A stretch of DNA of 64,000 bases from Virgibacillus_R byunsanensis (lineage in GTDB: Bacteria > Bacillota > Bacilli > Bacillales > Amphibacillaceae), in NCBI RefSeq assembly GCF_042675965.1, contig NZ_JBHTKJ010000065.1:13184-77183 (forward strand), read 5' to 3'. The position numbers and the translations under genes were made by a program. Positions 26,164-35,281 of the stretch are shown in pieces. How positions within the stretch are numbered: position 1 is the stretch's first letter; the number at the start of each line of letters is the position of its first letter. The notes under the pieces were generated by a model, which saw only the letters and a list, made by a program, of their open reading frames with translations, did not search any database and was not told the DNA's origin.

Positions 26164-26388
26164 TCAGCTCCTTTCATCTCGTTTTAGAGCAGACTTCAAT
26201 TGTTCATATTCCGCCTCGCTTATCTCTCCCTTTGCTAACCGTTCTTTTAAGATCTGCATGGGTGTTCTCTTGCGACCACCACCATTGATGTAACTTGTAA
26301 CAAGGTAAATTCCTAAAATTAATAATCCAACCCAAAATATAACCATCATCCACCAAAATGTACCATATCCATTCATCATGTGCATCAT
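26164..26388 (-). CDS. SHOCT domain membrane protein
   Basis: 74 residues: a Met-rich N-terminus (MMHMMNGYGTFWWMM), one membrane helix, then a C-terminal SHOCT motif PMQILKERLAKGEISEAEYEQL. SHOCT segments are short helical hairpins thought to mediate oligomerisation. GGAGGTGG lies upstream. It precedes the methyltransferase gene. Confidence 0.9.
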   Translation of the reverse strand: MMHMMNGYGTFWWMMVIFWVGLLILGIYLVTSYINGGGRKRTPMQILKERLAKGEISEAEYEQLKSALKRDERS

Positions 26389-26510
26389 GGAACCACCTCC
26401 AATATTTATAGTATATCAATGAAATTTCGAGAAAATTTGCAAACTATAAGTGATTTATCAAAAATCATTTAAAAATCCGGTAAGATATTACTAGGTTTCT
26501 AGTAGAACTA

Positions 26511-26876
26511 CTATTGTTTAATAACAAATAAGCTATAAATAGACACTAAAAATAAAACCAAGCAGATCACACACGTCATAAAAATAATTAATTTAAATGA
26601 AGAATGGAATGATTGGGTATTAATGTTGCGCCTATTACGGATATAAATGAGGGTTGAGAAGGAAATCGTTATAAGTCCAAATAAAAGTGTAAACAGACTA
26701 ATTAGAACTATTAGCGAATTATTTACATGCTCATTCATTGGAGTATTAAAATGTAAAGTTGTTGCTAAAAATCCTATTCCTATAATAGCAAGAGCAGTCC
26801 TAACCCACGCTAAATAGGTTCTTTCGTTTGCTAAATGTTGTGTAACGTATTTGGATTCATCATTTTCATTTTTCAT
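26511..26876 (-). CDS. DUF202 (YidH-like) membrane protein
   Basis: 121 residues with three hydrophobic helices. The segment LANERTYLAWVRTALAIIGI after the N-terminus is the DUF202 signature. The ATG at 26876 is 9 bases after GGGAG; an in-frame TTG two codons earlier is less likely. It is the rightmost gene of the copper island and has no known function. Confidence 0.88.
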   Translation of the reverse strand: MKNENDESKYVTQHLANERTYLAWVRTALAIIGIGFLATTLHFNTPMNEHVNNSLIVLISLFTLLFGLITISFSTLIYIRNRRNINTQSFHSSFKLIIFMTCVICLVLFLVSIYSLFVIKQ

Positions 26877-27190
26877 GTACAAGATCTCCCACTAGGTAAC
26901 AACCATTTTCTATTTTTATTATTAATAGATGTCTTTGTGTATATACATTGGTTACCGTTTTATTCGATGTAATACTTCTGCAATATGCTGTTATAATCTT
27001 TCCTTTTTCCACTATTTAAGTCAATTTCTGTATATTATTGATAGCTGGCAAATATTCCCATAACGCAATGCATTACATGAATGATATGGGATACATAAGT
27101 TGGGAGCTTAATAGTTAATTTTTGCTAATGCTAAAATATATTACATTTAGTAGCCTTTAATAGAAAGCTATTTTACTAGGAGGTTAACTC
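26877..27190. other. Intergenic region between divergent genes
   Basis: About 310 bases with promoters expected for the DUF202 gene (leftward) and the cell wall hydrolase (rightward). I see no repeat, hairpin or small gene here beyond AGGAGG at 27179-27184, the ribosome site of the hydrolase. Confidence 0.5.
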
Positions 27191-27778
27191 ATGAATAAAA
27201 TCATACAATTAGTGTTAGCAGCTGCATTATCAATAAGTGTTCTAACTTTACCAACTAGTGCTGACGCTTCTTCATATAAAGTACAAAAAGGTGAATCATT
27301 CTGGTCTATATCTAATAAATTTGGAATATCTTTATCAAACTTGCAATTAGCTAATAATCGGACTGGTAGCCTTTTGTATGCGGGGGAAACATTAAACATT
27401 CCGAACTCTGTTTCATATAAGGACAAACAGCTGATGGCTAAGCTTGTCCACGCTGAAGCTAAAGGAGAGTCCTATGCAGGAAAGGTTGCTGTAGCAACAG
27501 TTGTATTAAATCGTGTAGATCACAATGAGTTCCCTAACACGGTAAATGGAGTTGTTTATGAACGTTCAGGTGGTCACTATGCATTCACACCTGTTCAAAC
27601 AGGTTCTATTAACCAAGCACCAGGTGCAGAAGATATGCGAGCTGTCAATGAAGCTATTGCATTTAGAGGTCAAGGTTCAGGTTCTATCTATTTCTATAAC
27701 CCTAAAACCGCAAAAAGTGATTGGATCTTCTCACGTGAAGTAACAGTAACAATTGGAAACCACCGTTTCGCAAAATAA
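27191..27778 (+). CDS. LysM plus SleB/CwlJ-type cell wall hydrolase
   Basis: 195 residues. A signal peptide (IIQLVLAAALSISVLTLPTS), one LysM peptidoglycan-binding repeat (YKVQKGESFWSISNKFGIS to LNIPN), then a Hydrolase_2 domain (about residues 85-195) with LVHAEAKGESYAGKVAVATV carrying the catalytic Glu and VTIGNHRFAK at the end. This is the architecture of spore cortex-lytic SleB-like and YkvT-like enzymes. It stands alone with its own strong terminator. Confidence 0.93.
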   Translation: MNKIIQLVLAAALSISVLTLPTSADASSYKVQKGESFWSISNKFGISLSNLQLANNRTGSLLYAGETLNIPNSVSYKDKQLMAKLVHAEAKGESYAGKVAVATVVLNRVDHNEFPNTVNGVVYERSGGHYAFTPVQTGSINQAPGAEDMRAVNEAIAFRGQGSGSIYFYNPKTAKSDWIFSREVTVTIGNHRFAK

Positions 27779-27787
27779 AAATGCAAA

Positions 27788-27832
27788 CAAAAAGTCGTGA
27801 TTCCTTATATGAAAAGGATCACGACTTTTTTG
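27788..27832 (+). terminator. Strong intrinsic terminator after the hydrolase gene
   Basis: A long stem AAAAGTCGTGAT-CCTT / AAGG-ATCACGACTTTT followed by TTTTTT, starting 10 bases after the stop codon. Confidence 0.93.
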
Positions 27833-27999
27833 GCTTCTACTAATAAAGTGCGGAAAGGACATAAAGATGTAATAGGATTTTCAATTTTACCACAGAAGTA
27901 CCTCCACTCTATATGCCATCACTTTCATACCACTTGTTGCAACTTTGTTTCAGGCTGCATTGTCATAAACTTGTGATCATAAATTACTGTTTTTTGTAG

Positions 28000-28096
28000 T
28001 TGACGATTATATCTTTGGTACTGTTAATAAAGTTTTAATCTCTAAATAAACTATTAAATGCCTGCCTACAGTAAACAACTGTAGGCAGGCATTTTA
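28000..28096 (+). ncRNA. Candidate short transcript: promoter followed by a 16-bp terminator hairpin
   Basis: TTGACG at 28000 and an extended -10 TGTTAATAA at 28022-28030 are followed within 30 bases by a perfect 16-bp hairpin (AATGCCTGCCTACAGT, loop AAACA, then the complement) and TTTTAA. No open frame lies between. It could make an RNA of about 60 bases, or be a stray terminator for a decayed neighbour. Confidence 0.3.
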
Positions 28097-28135
28097 ACTT
28101 TCTAGAAAACTAGTTTTCGACCAACTAAAACTCTT

Positions 28136-28430
28136 TTAGTCCATATGAATCTCTTCCAGCATCTTTACTTCATAGAGTACTATATCTGCATTTTTCAACA
28201 TCAAAAACGGCGTTCCTAGGAAAGATGCCATTGCGATACACATACTAGTTGTAAATCTCCTGAATAGTTTGATGAGTAAGTTCCGTACCCTCCATAGCAG
28301 AGCGATTTAAGAATTTATAAATATATTCCGATTCATTTTCTATTCTAATGACAAACACCATGTCACTAATTCCATTCATCACTATTTTGTCATATGTAAA
28401 TTCATCTGACTTATACATGCTTATTCCCAT
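28136..28430 (-). pseudogene. Relic of a PAS/GGDEF-type signalling gene
   Basis: The right part reads FTYDKIVMNGISDMVFVI and SEYIYKFLNRSAMEG, the start of a PAS sensory domain, and stops after QEIYN. The left part (stop at 28136) reads FLMLKNADIVLYEVKM, close to the NADxALYxAK motif that ends GGDEF domains. Hundreds of residues between them are missing, so a diguanylate cyclase-like gene has been deleted internally. Confidence 0.5.
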
Positions 28431-28466
28431 ACTTCTTTACTAACAGATTTCTTGTCAAAACGATAA

Positions 28467-28592
28467 TTATTTTACTTCTATCCCTCTATTAAGTATTTCT
28501 TTTTTTAACAAGCTCAGGAAACTCTTGTCCAATTTCATTTCAATTGCTTCATTATAGGCGTTTGTTAACGCATCATCAGTTAAATATTGCAT
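28467..28592 (-). CDS. sda: Sporulation histidine kinase inhibitor Sda (41 aa)
   Basis: A 41-residue helical-hairpin protein whose pattern LTDDALTNAYNEAIEMKL then FLSLLKKEILNRG follows Sda, the checkpoint protein that binds sporulation kinases (KinA) and blocks phosphorelay when replication is disturbed. The matches are the first helix LSDExLxxxYxxAxxMxL and the second F-x-L-(I/L)-x-x-E-I-x-R-R. GAGG lies 9 bases before the ATG. It is easily missed because of its length. B. subtilis Sda has 46-52 residues, so this is slightly short. Confidence 0.8.
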   Translation of the reverse strand: MQYLTDDALTNAYNEAIEMKLDKSFLSLLKKEILNRGIEVK

Positions 28593-28839
28593 GTATTAAA
28601 ACCTCGTTTCGCTATGGAATTGTCTTTTAGTTGAATTAAAAATGAAGTGATTATCTAGGGGGAGGCTGTTTCTTTCGATATACAACAAAGTAAACCAAGT
28701 CTTCCAACCATGTATTGGACATAATTTATTATTATATGTTCTTCCCAGGGTTAAAGAGTTTTAAACCTATCTTTAATTTCCTGTAATGAAAATAGAGTAA
28801 AAGTTGGTTAATTCTTTTACTCGACTCATTACGCATTAT

Positions 28840-28938
28840 TCAAAGTTTCATTACTTTAGGTGGTTCACCTTTCTTATTCATCAAGCGAACTAATATCGGC
28901 TCGATTTCCAATACAATATAATCAGGATCTTCAGGTCC
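28840..28938 (-). pseudogene. Short open relic of unknown origin
   Basis: On the minus strand GPEDPDYIVLEIEPILVRLM and a short Lys/Pro-rich tail to a TGA read like the C-terminus of a real protein, but there is no start or upstream coding frame. I cannot name the family. The surrounding 28600-29010 otherwise holds no gene. Confidence 0.3.
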
Positions 28939-28976
28939 ACTGAATTAACAAAATATATTTAATCTCCTACTATCAA

Positions 28977-29008
28977 AATGTCCTGAACATGATGATGTTC
29001 AGGACATT
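28977..29008 (-). terminator. Intrinsic terminator after the first adenine deaminase gene
   Basis: A perfect 14-bp stem AATGTCCTGAACAT/ATGTTCAGGACATT with loop CATC, followed only by a short T stretch (TTGATAG). It lies 5 bases past the stop codon. Confidence 0.8.
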
Positions 29009-29012
29009 CCTT

Positions 29013-30770
29013 CTATCTTTTTTGAGCGTATGTTTCGCTAACCTTAACTGTAATATGCTGAAAAGACTGTACATTAAACAATCCAAGATCTGTTAGTTTT
29101 ATTTCGGGTATCACAGGCAATGCCATAAACGATAACGTAATAAAAGGATTAAAGTCTCCTGTAAACCCAATCGACAGAAGAGCATCATTTAATGTATGTA
29201 AGCCCGCGTTTACAGTACGATAATCTTCATCAGAAATCAGTCCTGAAATTGGTAATGCGATTGATGCAACCACACTGCCTTTATCGACCACAACAACTCC
29301 ACCGCTTATTTCTTTAATACCGTTTATAGCTGTAAGTAGATCGATATCATTTGTCCCTGCTGCTACGATATTGTGCGAGTCATGAGCGATAGTTGAGGCT
29401 ATTGCTCCTGATTTCAGACCTAATCCCCGGAGTATCCCAAGTCCAATATTCCCCGTTTGGTTATGTCTTTCCACAACAGCCATTTTTAACAAATCTTTTT
29501 TTATGTTAGGTTGAAATAGACCGTTATTCACATCTACTCTTTCAACAATATGCTTGGTTACAATACTATTTGGCACAATAGATATAATATTAGCCATTTC
29601 GTTGGAAGAGTGTTCGATACGAAGATCATCTAGTATCATATCCTTCATTCGGATGCTGTTTACTAATTCTCTTGAAGGCTGAACTAAACTTTTATGTTCG
29701 GTAACACACTTTCCATTTCGAGCAACAGACTCCCCTTTTATAAAAACTTCCGCAATGTCAACGTTATCAAGGTTATCAAGCAATAGGAAATCAGCCTCAT
29801 AACCTGGAGCAATAGCACCTTTATTTTTTAAACCAAAACATTCAGCAGCATTTATAGTAGCCATTTGAATCGCAGTTATCGAGTCAATCCCATGTTCAAT
29901 GGTTAACCGAATGTTATGATCGATAGAGCCTTCCTCTATCAGGTCATCCAGATGTTTATCGTCGGTAACAAATAAACAACGTCGGGCATTTTTTTCATTT
30001 ACTGCATGTAAGAGAGTTTGTAAATCCCGTGATGCAGAACCTTCACGCAGCATGAGATACATACCACGTTCTAGCCTATCTTTTGCTTGTTCAGCTGTTG
30101 TGCATTCATGATCACTATGGATACCCGCAGCCATATATACATTAATTCCATTTTGATCAACACCCGCTGCGTGACCATCAATCACCTTATTCTGGGCCAT
30201 AGCATCAACCAATTTATCCAGCATAGCGTCATCTCCATGGAAGACTGCTGGATAATCCATTACTTCCCCAAGACTAACAACACGCTCATGTTCATATAAA
30301 GGAAGTATGTCTTTGGCAGATAGTACTGCTCCCGCATTTTCAAATGGAGTTGCTGGAACACAAGAAGGAATACCAAAATATACATGAAGTGGAATATTTT
30401 CTGATGCATCGATCATAAATCTCACCCCATCAATTCCACTCACATTGGCAATTTCATGCGGGTCAGCAACAATGGATGTTACACCATGAGGTACGACAAC
30501 ATTAGCAAACTCTGCTGGTGTAATCATTGCCGATTCAATATGAACATGTCCATCTATGAAACCTGGTGCAATGTATTTACCTTCAGCATCAATTATATTC
30601 TCACCTTCAAAGCTTCCAATTCCAGCAAAAACACCATCCACAATAGCAAGGTCTGCTTCGATTATTTCCTGGTTAAATACATCTATAATTTTCCCGTTTT
30701 TAATAACGGTATCTGCTGAGATCTTCTTGGCTGCAACGGCAATTCTTTTTTTCAATACCTTTTTGTCCAT
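29013..30770 (-). CDS. adeC: Adenine deaminase
   Basis: 585 residues. Converts adenine to hypoxanthine. The metal site is GFIDGHVHIESAMITP; DPHEIANVSG, IDGHAAGVD and SDHECTTAEQA follow, then the C-terminal domain with AHDSHNIVAAGTND, all typical of the AdeC/AdeD amidohydrolases. I chose the ATG at 30770 with AAGGAGG 9 bases upstream. It closes the xanthine dehydrogenase operon, so adenine would be fed to hypoxanthine, xanthine and urate. A second copy at 41120 is about 600 residues and clearly diverged. Confidence 0.95.
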   Translation of the reverse strand: MDKKVLKKRIAVAAKKISADTVIKNGKIIDVFNQEIIEADLAIVDGVFAGIGSFEGENIIDAEGKYIAPGFIDGHVHIESAMITPAEFANVVVPHGVTSIVADPHEIANVSGIDGVRFMIDASENIPLHVYFGIPSCVPATPFENAGAVLSAKDILPLYEHERVVSLGEVMDYPAVFHGDDAMLDKLVDAMAQNKVIDGHAAGVDQNGINVYMAAGIHSDHECTTAEQAKDRLERGMYLMLREGSASRDLQTLLHAVNEKNARRCLFVTDDKHLDDLIEEGSIDHNIRLTIEHGIDSITAIQMATINAAECFGLKNKGAIAPGYEADFLLLDNLDNVDIAEVFIKGESVARNGKCVTEHKSLVQPSRELVNSIRMKDMILDDLRIEHSSNEMANIISIVPNSIVTKHIVERVDVNNGLFQPNIKKDLLKMAVVERHNQTGNIGLGILRGLGLKSGAIASTIAHDSHNIVAAGTNDIDLLTAINGIKEISGGVVVVDKGSVVASIALPISGLISDEDYRTVNAGLHTLNDALLSIGFTGDFNPFITLSFMALPVIPEIKLTDLGLFNVQSFQHITVKVSETYAQKR

Positions 30771-30866
30771 TAATTTCAACCTCCTTACAAGCAAGGACAA
30801 CAATATTAGCCAAAATAAAAATTATTCTATTTTGTCGGCTAACCATGTAGTACACCTTGGCTTTGA

Positions 30867-31190
30867 CTAGGTGCTTCGGATTGGTTCAATAAACACATCC
30901 ATTATTCCACCACATATACCACCATCTTCATAAAACAGCCCTTCGGTTAAATCGACTTGATGCTGGATAGGAACTCCTTTTTCCATAACAGAATAGGATT
31001 TCTCAATAACTTCTCCTTCCCCACATCCTCCGCCAATTGTACCGAATATTTCACCACTAGGGTATACGATCATCTTAGCACCGGTTCTTCTCGGTGTGGA
31101 TCCTTTTGTCCTAATAATAGTAGCAACTGCTGCACTACTACCGTTTTGATCAATAGCCATTACTTTCTTATAAAATTCAAGATTAGTCAT
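30867..31190 (-). CDS. XdhC/CoxI N-terminal-domain protein
   Basis: 107 residues matching only the N-terminal half of XdhC/CoxI proteins: ATIIRTKGSTPRRTGAKMIVY and GTIGGGCGEGEVI. XdhC family members help insert the sulfurated molybdenum cofactor into xanthine dehydrogenase. The start overlaps the stop of the longer XdhC gene as ATGA. The split into a short and a long XdhC-type protein matches the B. subtilis PucA role but in two chains. Confidence 0.88.
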   Translation of the reverse strand: MTNLEFYKKVMAIDQNGSSAAVATIIRTKGSTPRRTGAKMIVYPSGEIFGTIGGGCGEGEVIEKSYSVMEKGVPIQHQVDLTEGLFYEDGGICGGIMDVFIEPIRST

Positions 31191-32017
31191 TTTCTATTTC
31201 TCTCCCGAAATGTTAATTTAGAGTAACTTGAGATTTTCTCTTTCAGGGAATTTCCACTGGAAGCATTTTTCACTTTTAAAACTTCCGCCATTATACTGAC
31301 AGCAATCTCAGCAGGAGTTTGCGCACCAATATCCAACCCTACAGGTGAATAAATATTCACAAAATTATGATCGGTGAATTCACTTTTCAGCTGCTCAAAT
31401 ACACCAGATATTCTTCGTCTACTACCTATCATTCCAATATAAGTGGTGCGTTCTTCAATACGCATCATTTCTTCTCGTTTTAATAATTCTTGTAAACTGA
31501 CAACATCGAATTTGTGTCCGCGTGTTAAGAGTAGGATATAAGTTTGTGGTGTAATCCGAACATTTTTGAAAAAATCAATATAGGACGAGCAAACCACATG
31601 GTCTACATAAGGAAACCGTGAGTGGTTAGCGAATTCTTTCCGGTCGTCTATTACCGTTACGTAAAAATCTAACATTTTGCCAATCTCAGCAACGGGCTCT
31701 GATACATGACCCGCACCGGCCACAATTAAATGGGCTGGAGTTGGAAACACCTCCACATAGCATTCCATTTCTAAATCATTATATGAAAATCGAACCGTTT
31801 TTGTTTTATGCTGGTTTAATAAAGGTAAACATGCATCTATTAATCTGGACCTAAGCCCCTGTGATAAGTTGTTTTCATCATAAAGGTCAGCATTTTTTTG
31901 TAGGAGAAACGTTGTACCGATAAGCGTTTTCTCTGGATGATTTGTAATCGTAATAAGTGCCACTTCCTGGTGATTGTTTACAGCTTTTTCAAGTTGTTCC
32001 CATAATGGCTGACTCAT
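31187..32017 (-). CDS. pucA: XdhC family molybdenum cofactor chaperone (PucA-like)
   Basis: 276 residues. The C-terminal half is a Rossmann-like domain with LIVAGAGHVSEPVAEIG, ILLLTRGHKFDVVSLQELL and GMIGSRRRISGVFEQL, then SPVGLDIGAQTPAEIAVSI, all typical of XdhC. It should mature the PucCDE xanthine dehydrogenase. The ATG at 32017 has GAGGTGA upstream. It is 9 bases after pucD. Confidence 0.9.
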   Translation of the reverse strand: MSQPLWEQLEKAVNNHQEVALITITNHPEKTLIGTTFLLQKNADLYDENNLSQGLRSRLIDACLPLLNQHKTKTVRFSYNDLEMECYVEVFPTPAHLIVAGAGHVSEPVAEIGKMLDFYVTVIDDRKEFANHSRFPYVDHVVCSSYIDFFKNVRITPQTYILLLTRGHKFDVVSLQELLKREEMMRIEERTTYIGMIGSRRRISGVFEQLKSEFTDHNFVNIYSPVGLDIGAQTPAEIAVSIMAEVLKVKNASSGNSLKEKISSYSKLTFRERNRK

Positions 32018-32026
32018 CAATTGGCA

Positions 32027-34363
32027 TCACCTCGAGGTAAGTTTTTGTTTTTTACTAGCTTGAATTGCTTGATAGATACGTTCTGGTGTTGCTGGCAGAT
32101 GATTAATCCGTGCACCTGTTGCATCATATATAGCAGCCATAATAGCTGGTATAATAGGAATCATAACCACTTCTGCTATACCTTTTGCCCCAAACGGACC
32201 AGTTTCTTCATTGGACTCTACAGGAATCGTTTCAATAACAGGCGTTTCTCTAATTGTCGGAATAATATAATCGGTAAAATTTTTCGTTTTATGGTAGCCG
32301 CCTTCGATCAATACATCTTCGTATAATGTATAACCGATTCCCATCACAGCTCCACCCTCACTTTGACCTTCAAGACCCTGAGGATTCAAAACTTTGCCGA
32401 CATCTGGTATGGCTACGACATTCAATACGTCCGTTTCTCCTGTTAACATGTCAACCTCAACCATCACAACATGTGTCATATAGCCATATAGATGATGAGG
32501 GGCTCCACCTGAATTTTTTAGTGCTTCCTTTTCTTTTGGTAAGTAAAAGTGTCCTTCCACACGAGTGGATTCATTTTGATCATAAAGGCTGTCATAGATT
32601 TGTTGGTACGTAAGGAACTGGCTTTCATCATCTACATTTATCAGTTTATTCTCAGCAAGTTCCACTTTACTTAATGATATATTTAATAGTTCAGCTGCTT
32701 GTTTAGTTAATAGATGGATCATGTTCGGAGCAGCAGTTGCGATCGCACGCCCACCTGTATACGTTGATCGTGACGCTGAGATCGTACCACTGTCAAGCGT
32801 CTCGGTTGTATCCCCTTGTATAACTACAATATTCTCAATACTGCAATTCAAGCATTCAGCAGCTACTTGGGCATAGACTGTTCCGTTTCCAGTACCAATT
32901 TCTTCAATAGCCATTCCAACTTTAAATCGCCCATCTTCTAAGAGTTCAATCGAAGCTGCACCATAATCAGGCGTACCAAGTCCCATACCAACACCATGAT
33001 AGGAAGTAGCCACTGCAACACCGCGCTTTTTCCAGGGTTCACTTATTTGCGATTTGTACAGATCTCGATTCACCCACAGGTCGCACGCTTCTGCCTTCTC
33101 AAGTGTTTCGATCGTTCCAACGCTTGACTGCACAACATGACCCAGACTGGAGATATCGCCTTGACGATACGCATTCTTCTTTCTAATTTCGATCGGATCA
33201 AGACCCGTTTTCTCAGCCAACATATCAATATGTGTTTCGATACCAACACATACTTGGTTTACGCCAAATCCACGAAAAGCACCAGCAATTCCGTTATTGG
33301 TATAAACACAAAAACCTTCCATATCCACATTAGGAATCTTATATGGACCAGATGCGTGTTCAATGGCGAGCGCAATAACCGCACCACCAAGCGAGGCATA
33401 TGCCCCAGTGTCGGCAACAGCGCGAACTTTATTAGCCACAAGTGTCCCGTCTTTTTTCGCCCCTGTTTTCACAGTTACCTTGAAAGGATGGCGTTTGATC
33501 CCAGCGATCACCGACTCTTCACGGCTTAAATGAAGCTTTATCGGTCTGCCGCCAGTATTTAACGCGAGTAAAGCGAGATAGATTTGAACGGTAATCTCAT
33601 CTTTCCCACCAAAACCTCCACCATTTGGGCTTGAGTAAACATTAATTCGTTCTGGATTTAAAGCTAGAGACCTTGCTATTTGCAATTTATCCCTGTGACC
33701 ATATTGAGCAGGACATTGAATGGTCAATGAGCCATCCGCTTCTAAAAATCCCCAACCACCTTCTGTTTCAATAAATGCATGCATTTGCCGGGGGGAATAA
33801 TACGTGTTTTCAAAAATATAATCTGCTTCTTCAAATCCTTTATCTATATTGCCGTTTACAATCGTCACATGACTATGAATGTTGCCATCTGGATGAAGCT
33901 TGGGTGCACCTTGGATCATAGCGTTTTCTACATCAGTAACAGGTTTAAGCACGTCATAGTCTACCTCGATTAATGCAATTGCTTCTTCTGCCGCTTCAAG
34001 CGTTTCTGCTGCAACTAATGCGACTGCATCACCAGTGCATCTTACAACATTTTCACATAAGACGGGTTGATCAGGTGTAACAATCCCGAATCCATTAAAT
34101 CCAGGAATATCCTTATGGGTTAACACACAAACAACTTCCGGATGTGCCTCGGCTTTTGATGTGTCAATCGCTTTTATTTCAGCATACGGGTATGTGGAAC
34201 GGAGCACTTTACCCCACACCATATTTGGATAGTTGTAATCTGTCTTATATTTCTGTTCGCCAGTCACTTTTTCAGGACCATCGATCCGCTTAACGGACTT
34301 TCCAACCCATTTTAATTTCTGTTCACTCCCACGCTGTTGAACTTCCGCTAGTTGTTTACTCAT
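32027..34363 (-). CDS. pucD: Xanthine dehydrogenase molybdopterin-binding subunit
   Basis: 778 residues. The large catalytic subunit of the xanthine dehydrogenase family: N-terminal a/b hammerhead domain with SVKRIDGPEKVTG, then molybdopterin regions SPNGGGFGGKDE, GAFRGFGVNQ, EEIGTGNGTVYAQVAAE and FGAKGIAEV with the base Glu. It oxidises hypoxanthine/xanthine to urate with PucC (FAD) and PucE (2Fe-2S). The ATG at 34363 overlaps the pucC stop as ATGA, with AGGTGG upstream. Confidence 0.95.
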   Translation of the reverse strand: MSKQLAEVQQRGSEQKLKWVGKSVKRIDGPEKVTGEQKYKTDYNYPNMVWGKVLRSTYPYAEIKAIDTSKAEAHPEVVCVLTHKDIPGFNGFGIVTPDQPVLCENVVRCTGDAVALVAAETLEAAEEAIALIEVDYDVLKPVTDVENAMIQGAPKLHPDGNIHSHVTIVNGNIDKGFEEADYIFENTYYSPRQMHAFIETEGGWGFLEADGSLTIQCPAQYGHRDKLQIARSLALNPERINVYSSPNGGGFGGKDEITVQIYLALLALNTGGRPIKLHLSREESVIAGIKRHPFKVTVKTGAKKDGTLVANKVRAVADTGAYASLGGAVIALAIEHASGPYKIPNVDMEGFCVYTNNGIAGAFRGFGVNQVCVGIETHIDMLAEKTGLDPIEIRKKNAYRQGDISSLGHVVQSSVGTIETLEKAEACDLWVNRDLYKSQISEPWKKRGVAVATSYHGVGMGLGTPDYGAASIELLEDGRFKVGMAIEEIGTGNGTVYAQVAAECLNCSIENIVVIQGDTTETLDSGTISASRSTYTGGRAIATAAPNMIHLLTKQAAELLNISLSKVELAENKLINVDDESQFLTYQQIYDSLYDQNESTRVEGHFYLPKEKEALKNSGGAPHHLYGYMTHVVMVEVDMLTGETDVLNVVAIPDVGKVLNPQGLEGQSEGGAVMGIGYTLYEDVLIEGGYHKTKNFTDYIIPTIRETPVIETIPVESNEETGPFGAKGIAEVVMIPIIPAIMAAIYDATGARINHLPATPERIYQAIQASKKQKLTSR

Positions 34364-35238
34364 CGTTCTTCCCACCTTTCTATTAAGCGGTATAACCCTC
34401 GTTCTAATAGGGAGCTTGCCATGCTGCGTCTATATTTAGCACTGGCTCGAACATCTGAAATTGGCATAACCTCTTTCCAGGCCGCACCTGCAATATCTTG
34501 AATGGCAACATCATCCAGCGGACCAAGTGTAAGCATTTTTTCACATTTTGCAGATCGGATGATGGTTGGGGCAACAGAGCCAAAGGCAATTTTACCGCTG
34601 AGGCATTCCCGTGGTTTCATACCCATTTTTAATGAAATGGCAACATTTACGATCGAAATAGACTGGGCTTTACGTGGGCCAAGTTTTTCAAAAATCCCGA
34701 TTTCATTCTCTGTTTGCGGGACGATCCGAATAGCTGTAATCATTTCATCTTGTTTTTGCACGGTTTTACCTGGGCCAGTGAAAAATTCACGGATTGGAAT
34801 GATTCTACTTTCATGTAGAGAGGATAGTTCAATTTTTGCATCTAGTACAAATAAAGCTGGAAGTGTATCTCCCGCTGGAGAGGCAGTACCAATGTTGCCT
34901 CCGATGGTCCCCATATTTTGCATTTGGATGGCACCAATTTCTTTTGCAGCTTCGACTAATACATCTGCTTTTTCTTGGAGAAGTTTTGACGTGGCAATAT
35001 CGGTATGTGTTGTTAATGGTCCGATGTGAATTTCATTCATTTCTTCCCGAATATAACGTAATGTTTTAAGGTGTTTAATATTTATCCATACAGAAGGACG
35101 CAGGATACCATCTTTCATTCGCACAACAGCATCCGTTCCACCTGCGATAAAACGATATGTTTTATCTTGATCACCTAGAAGAAACAAACACGCTTCAACA
35201 GATTTCGGTGAAACCATATCGATAGCAGAAACTCTCAT
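34360..35238 (-). CDS. pucC: Xanthine dehydrogenase FAD-binding subunit
   Basis: 292 residues. The FAD domain shows YRFIAGGTDAVVRMKDG, IGAIQMQNMGTIGGNIGTASPAGDT and the CO-dehydrogenase flavoprotein C-terminal domain with KLGPRKAQSISIVNVAISL. AAGGGGGC is upstream of the ATG at 35238. It carries electrons from the iron-sulfur subunit to NAD or another acceptor. It overlaps pucD by four bases. Confidence 0.94.
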   Translation of the reverse strand: MRVSAIDMVSPKSVEACLFLLGDQDKTYRFIAGGTDAVVRMKDGILRPSVWINIKHLKTLRYIREEMNEIHIGPLTTHTDIATSKLLQEKADVLVEAAKEIGAIQMQNMGTIGGNIGTASPAGDTLPALFVLDAKIELSSLHESRIIPIREFFTGPGKTVQKQDEMITAIRIVPQTENEIGIFEKLGPRKAQSISIVNVAISLKMGMKPRECLSGKIAFGSVAPTIIRSAKCEKMLTLGPLDDVAIQDIAGAAWKEVMPISDVRASAKYRRSMASSLLERGLYRLIERWEER

Positions 35239-35281
35239 GATTTGCCCCCTTACCAATTAATTTTTATTCACAAACAGCGAG

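Noticed and set aside
26204..26419. 71-codon frame overlapping the SHOCT gene
   Set aside because: The SHOCT frame has the correct domain and ribosome site; the other is its shadow.
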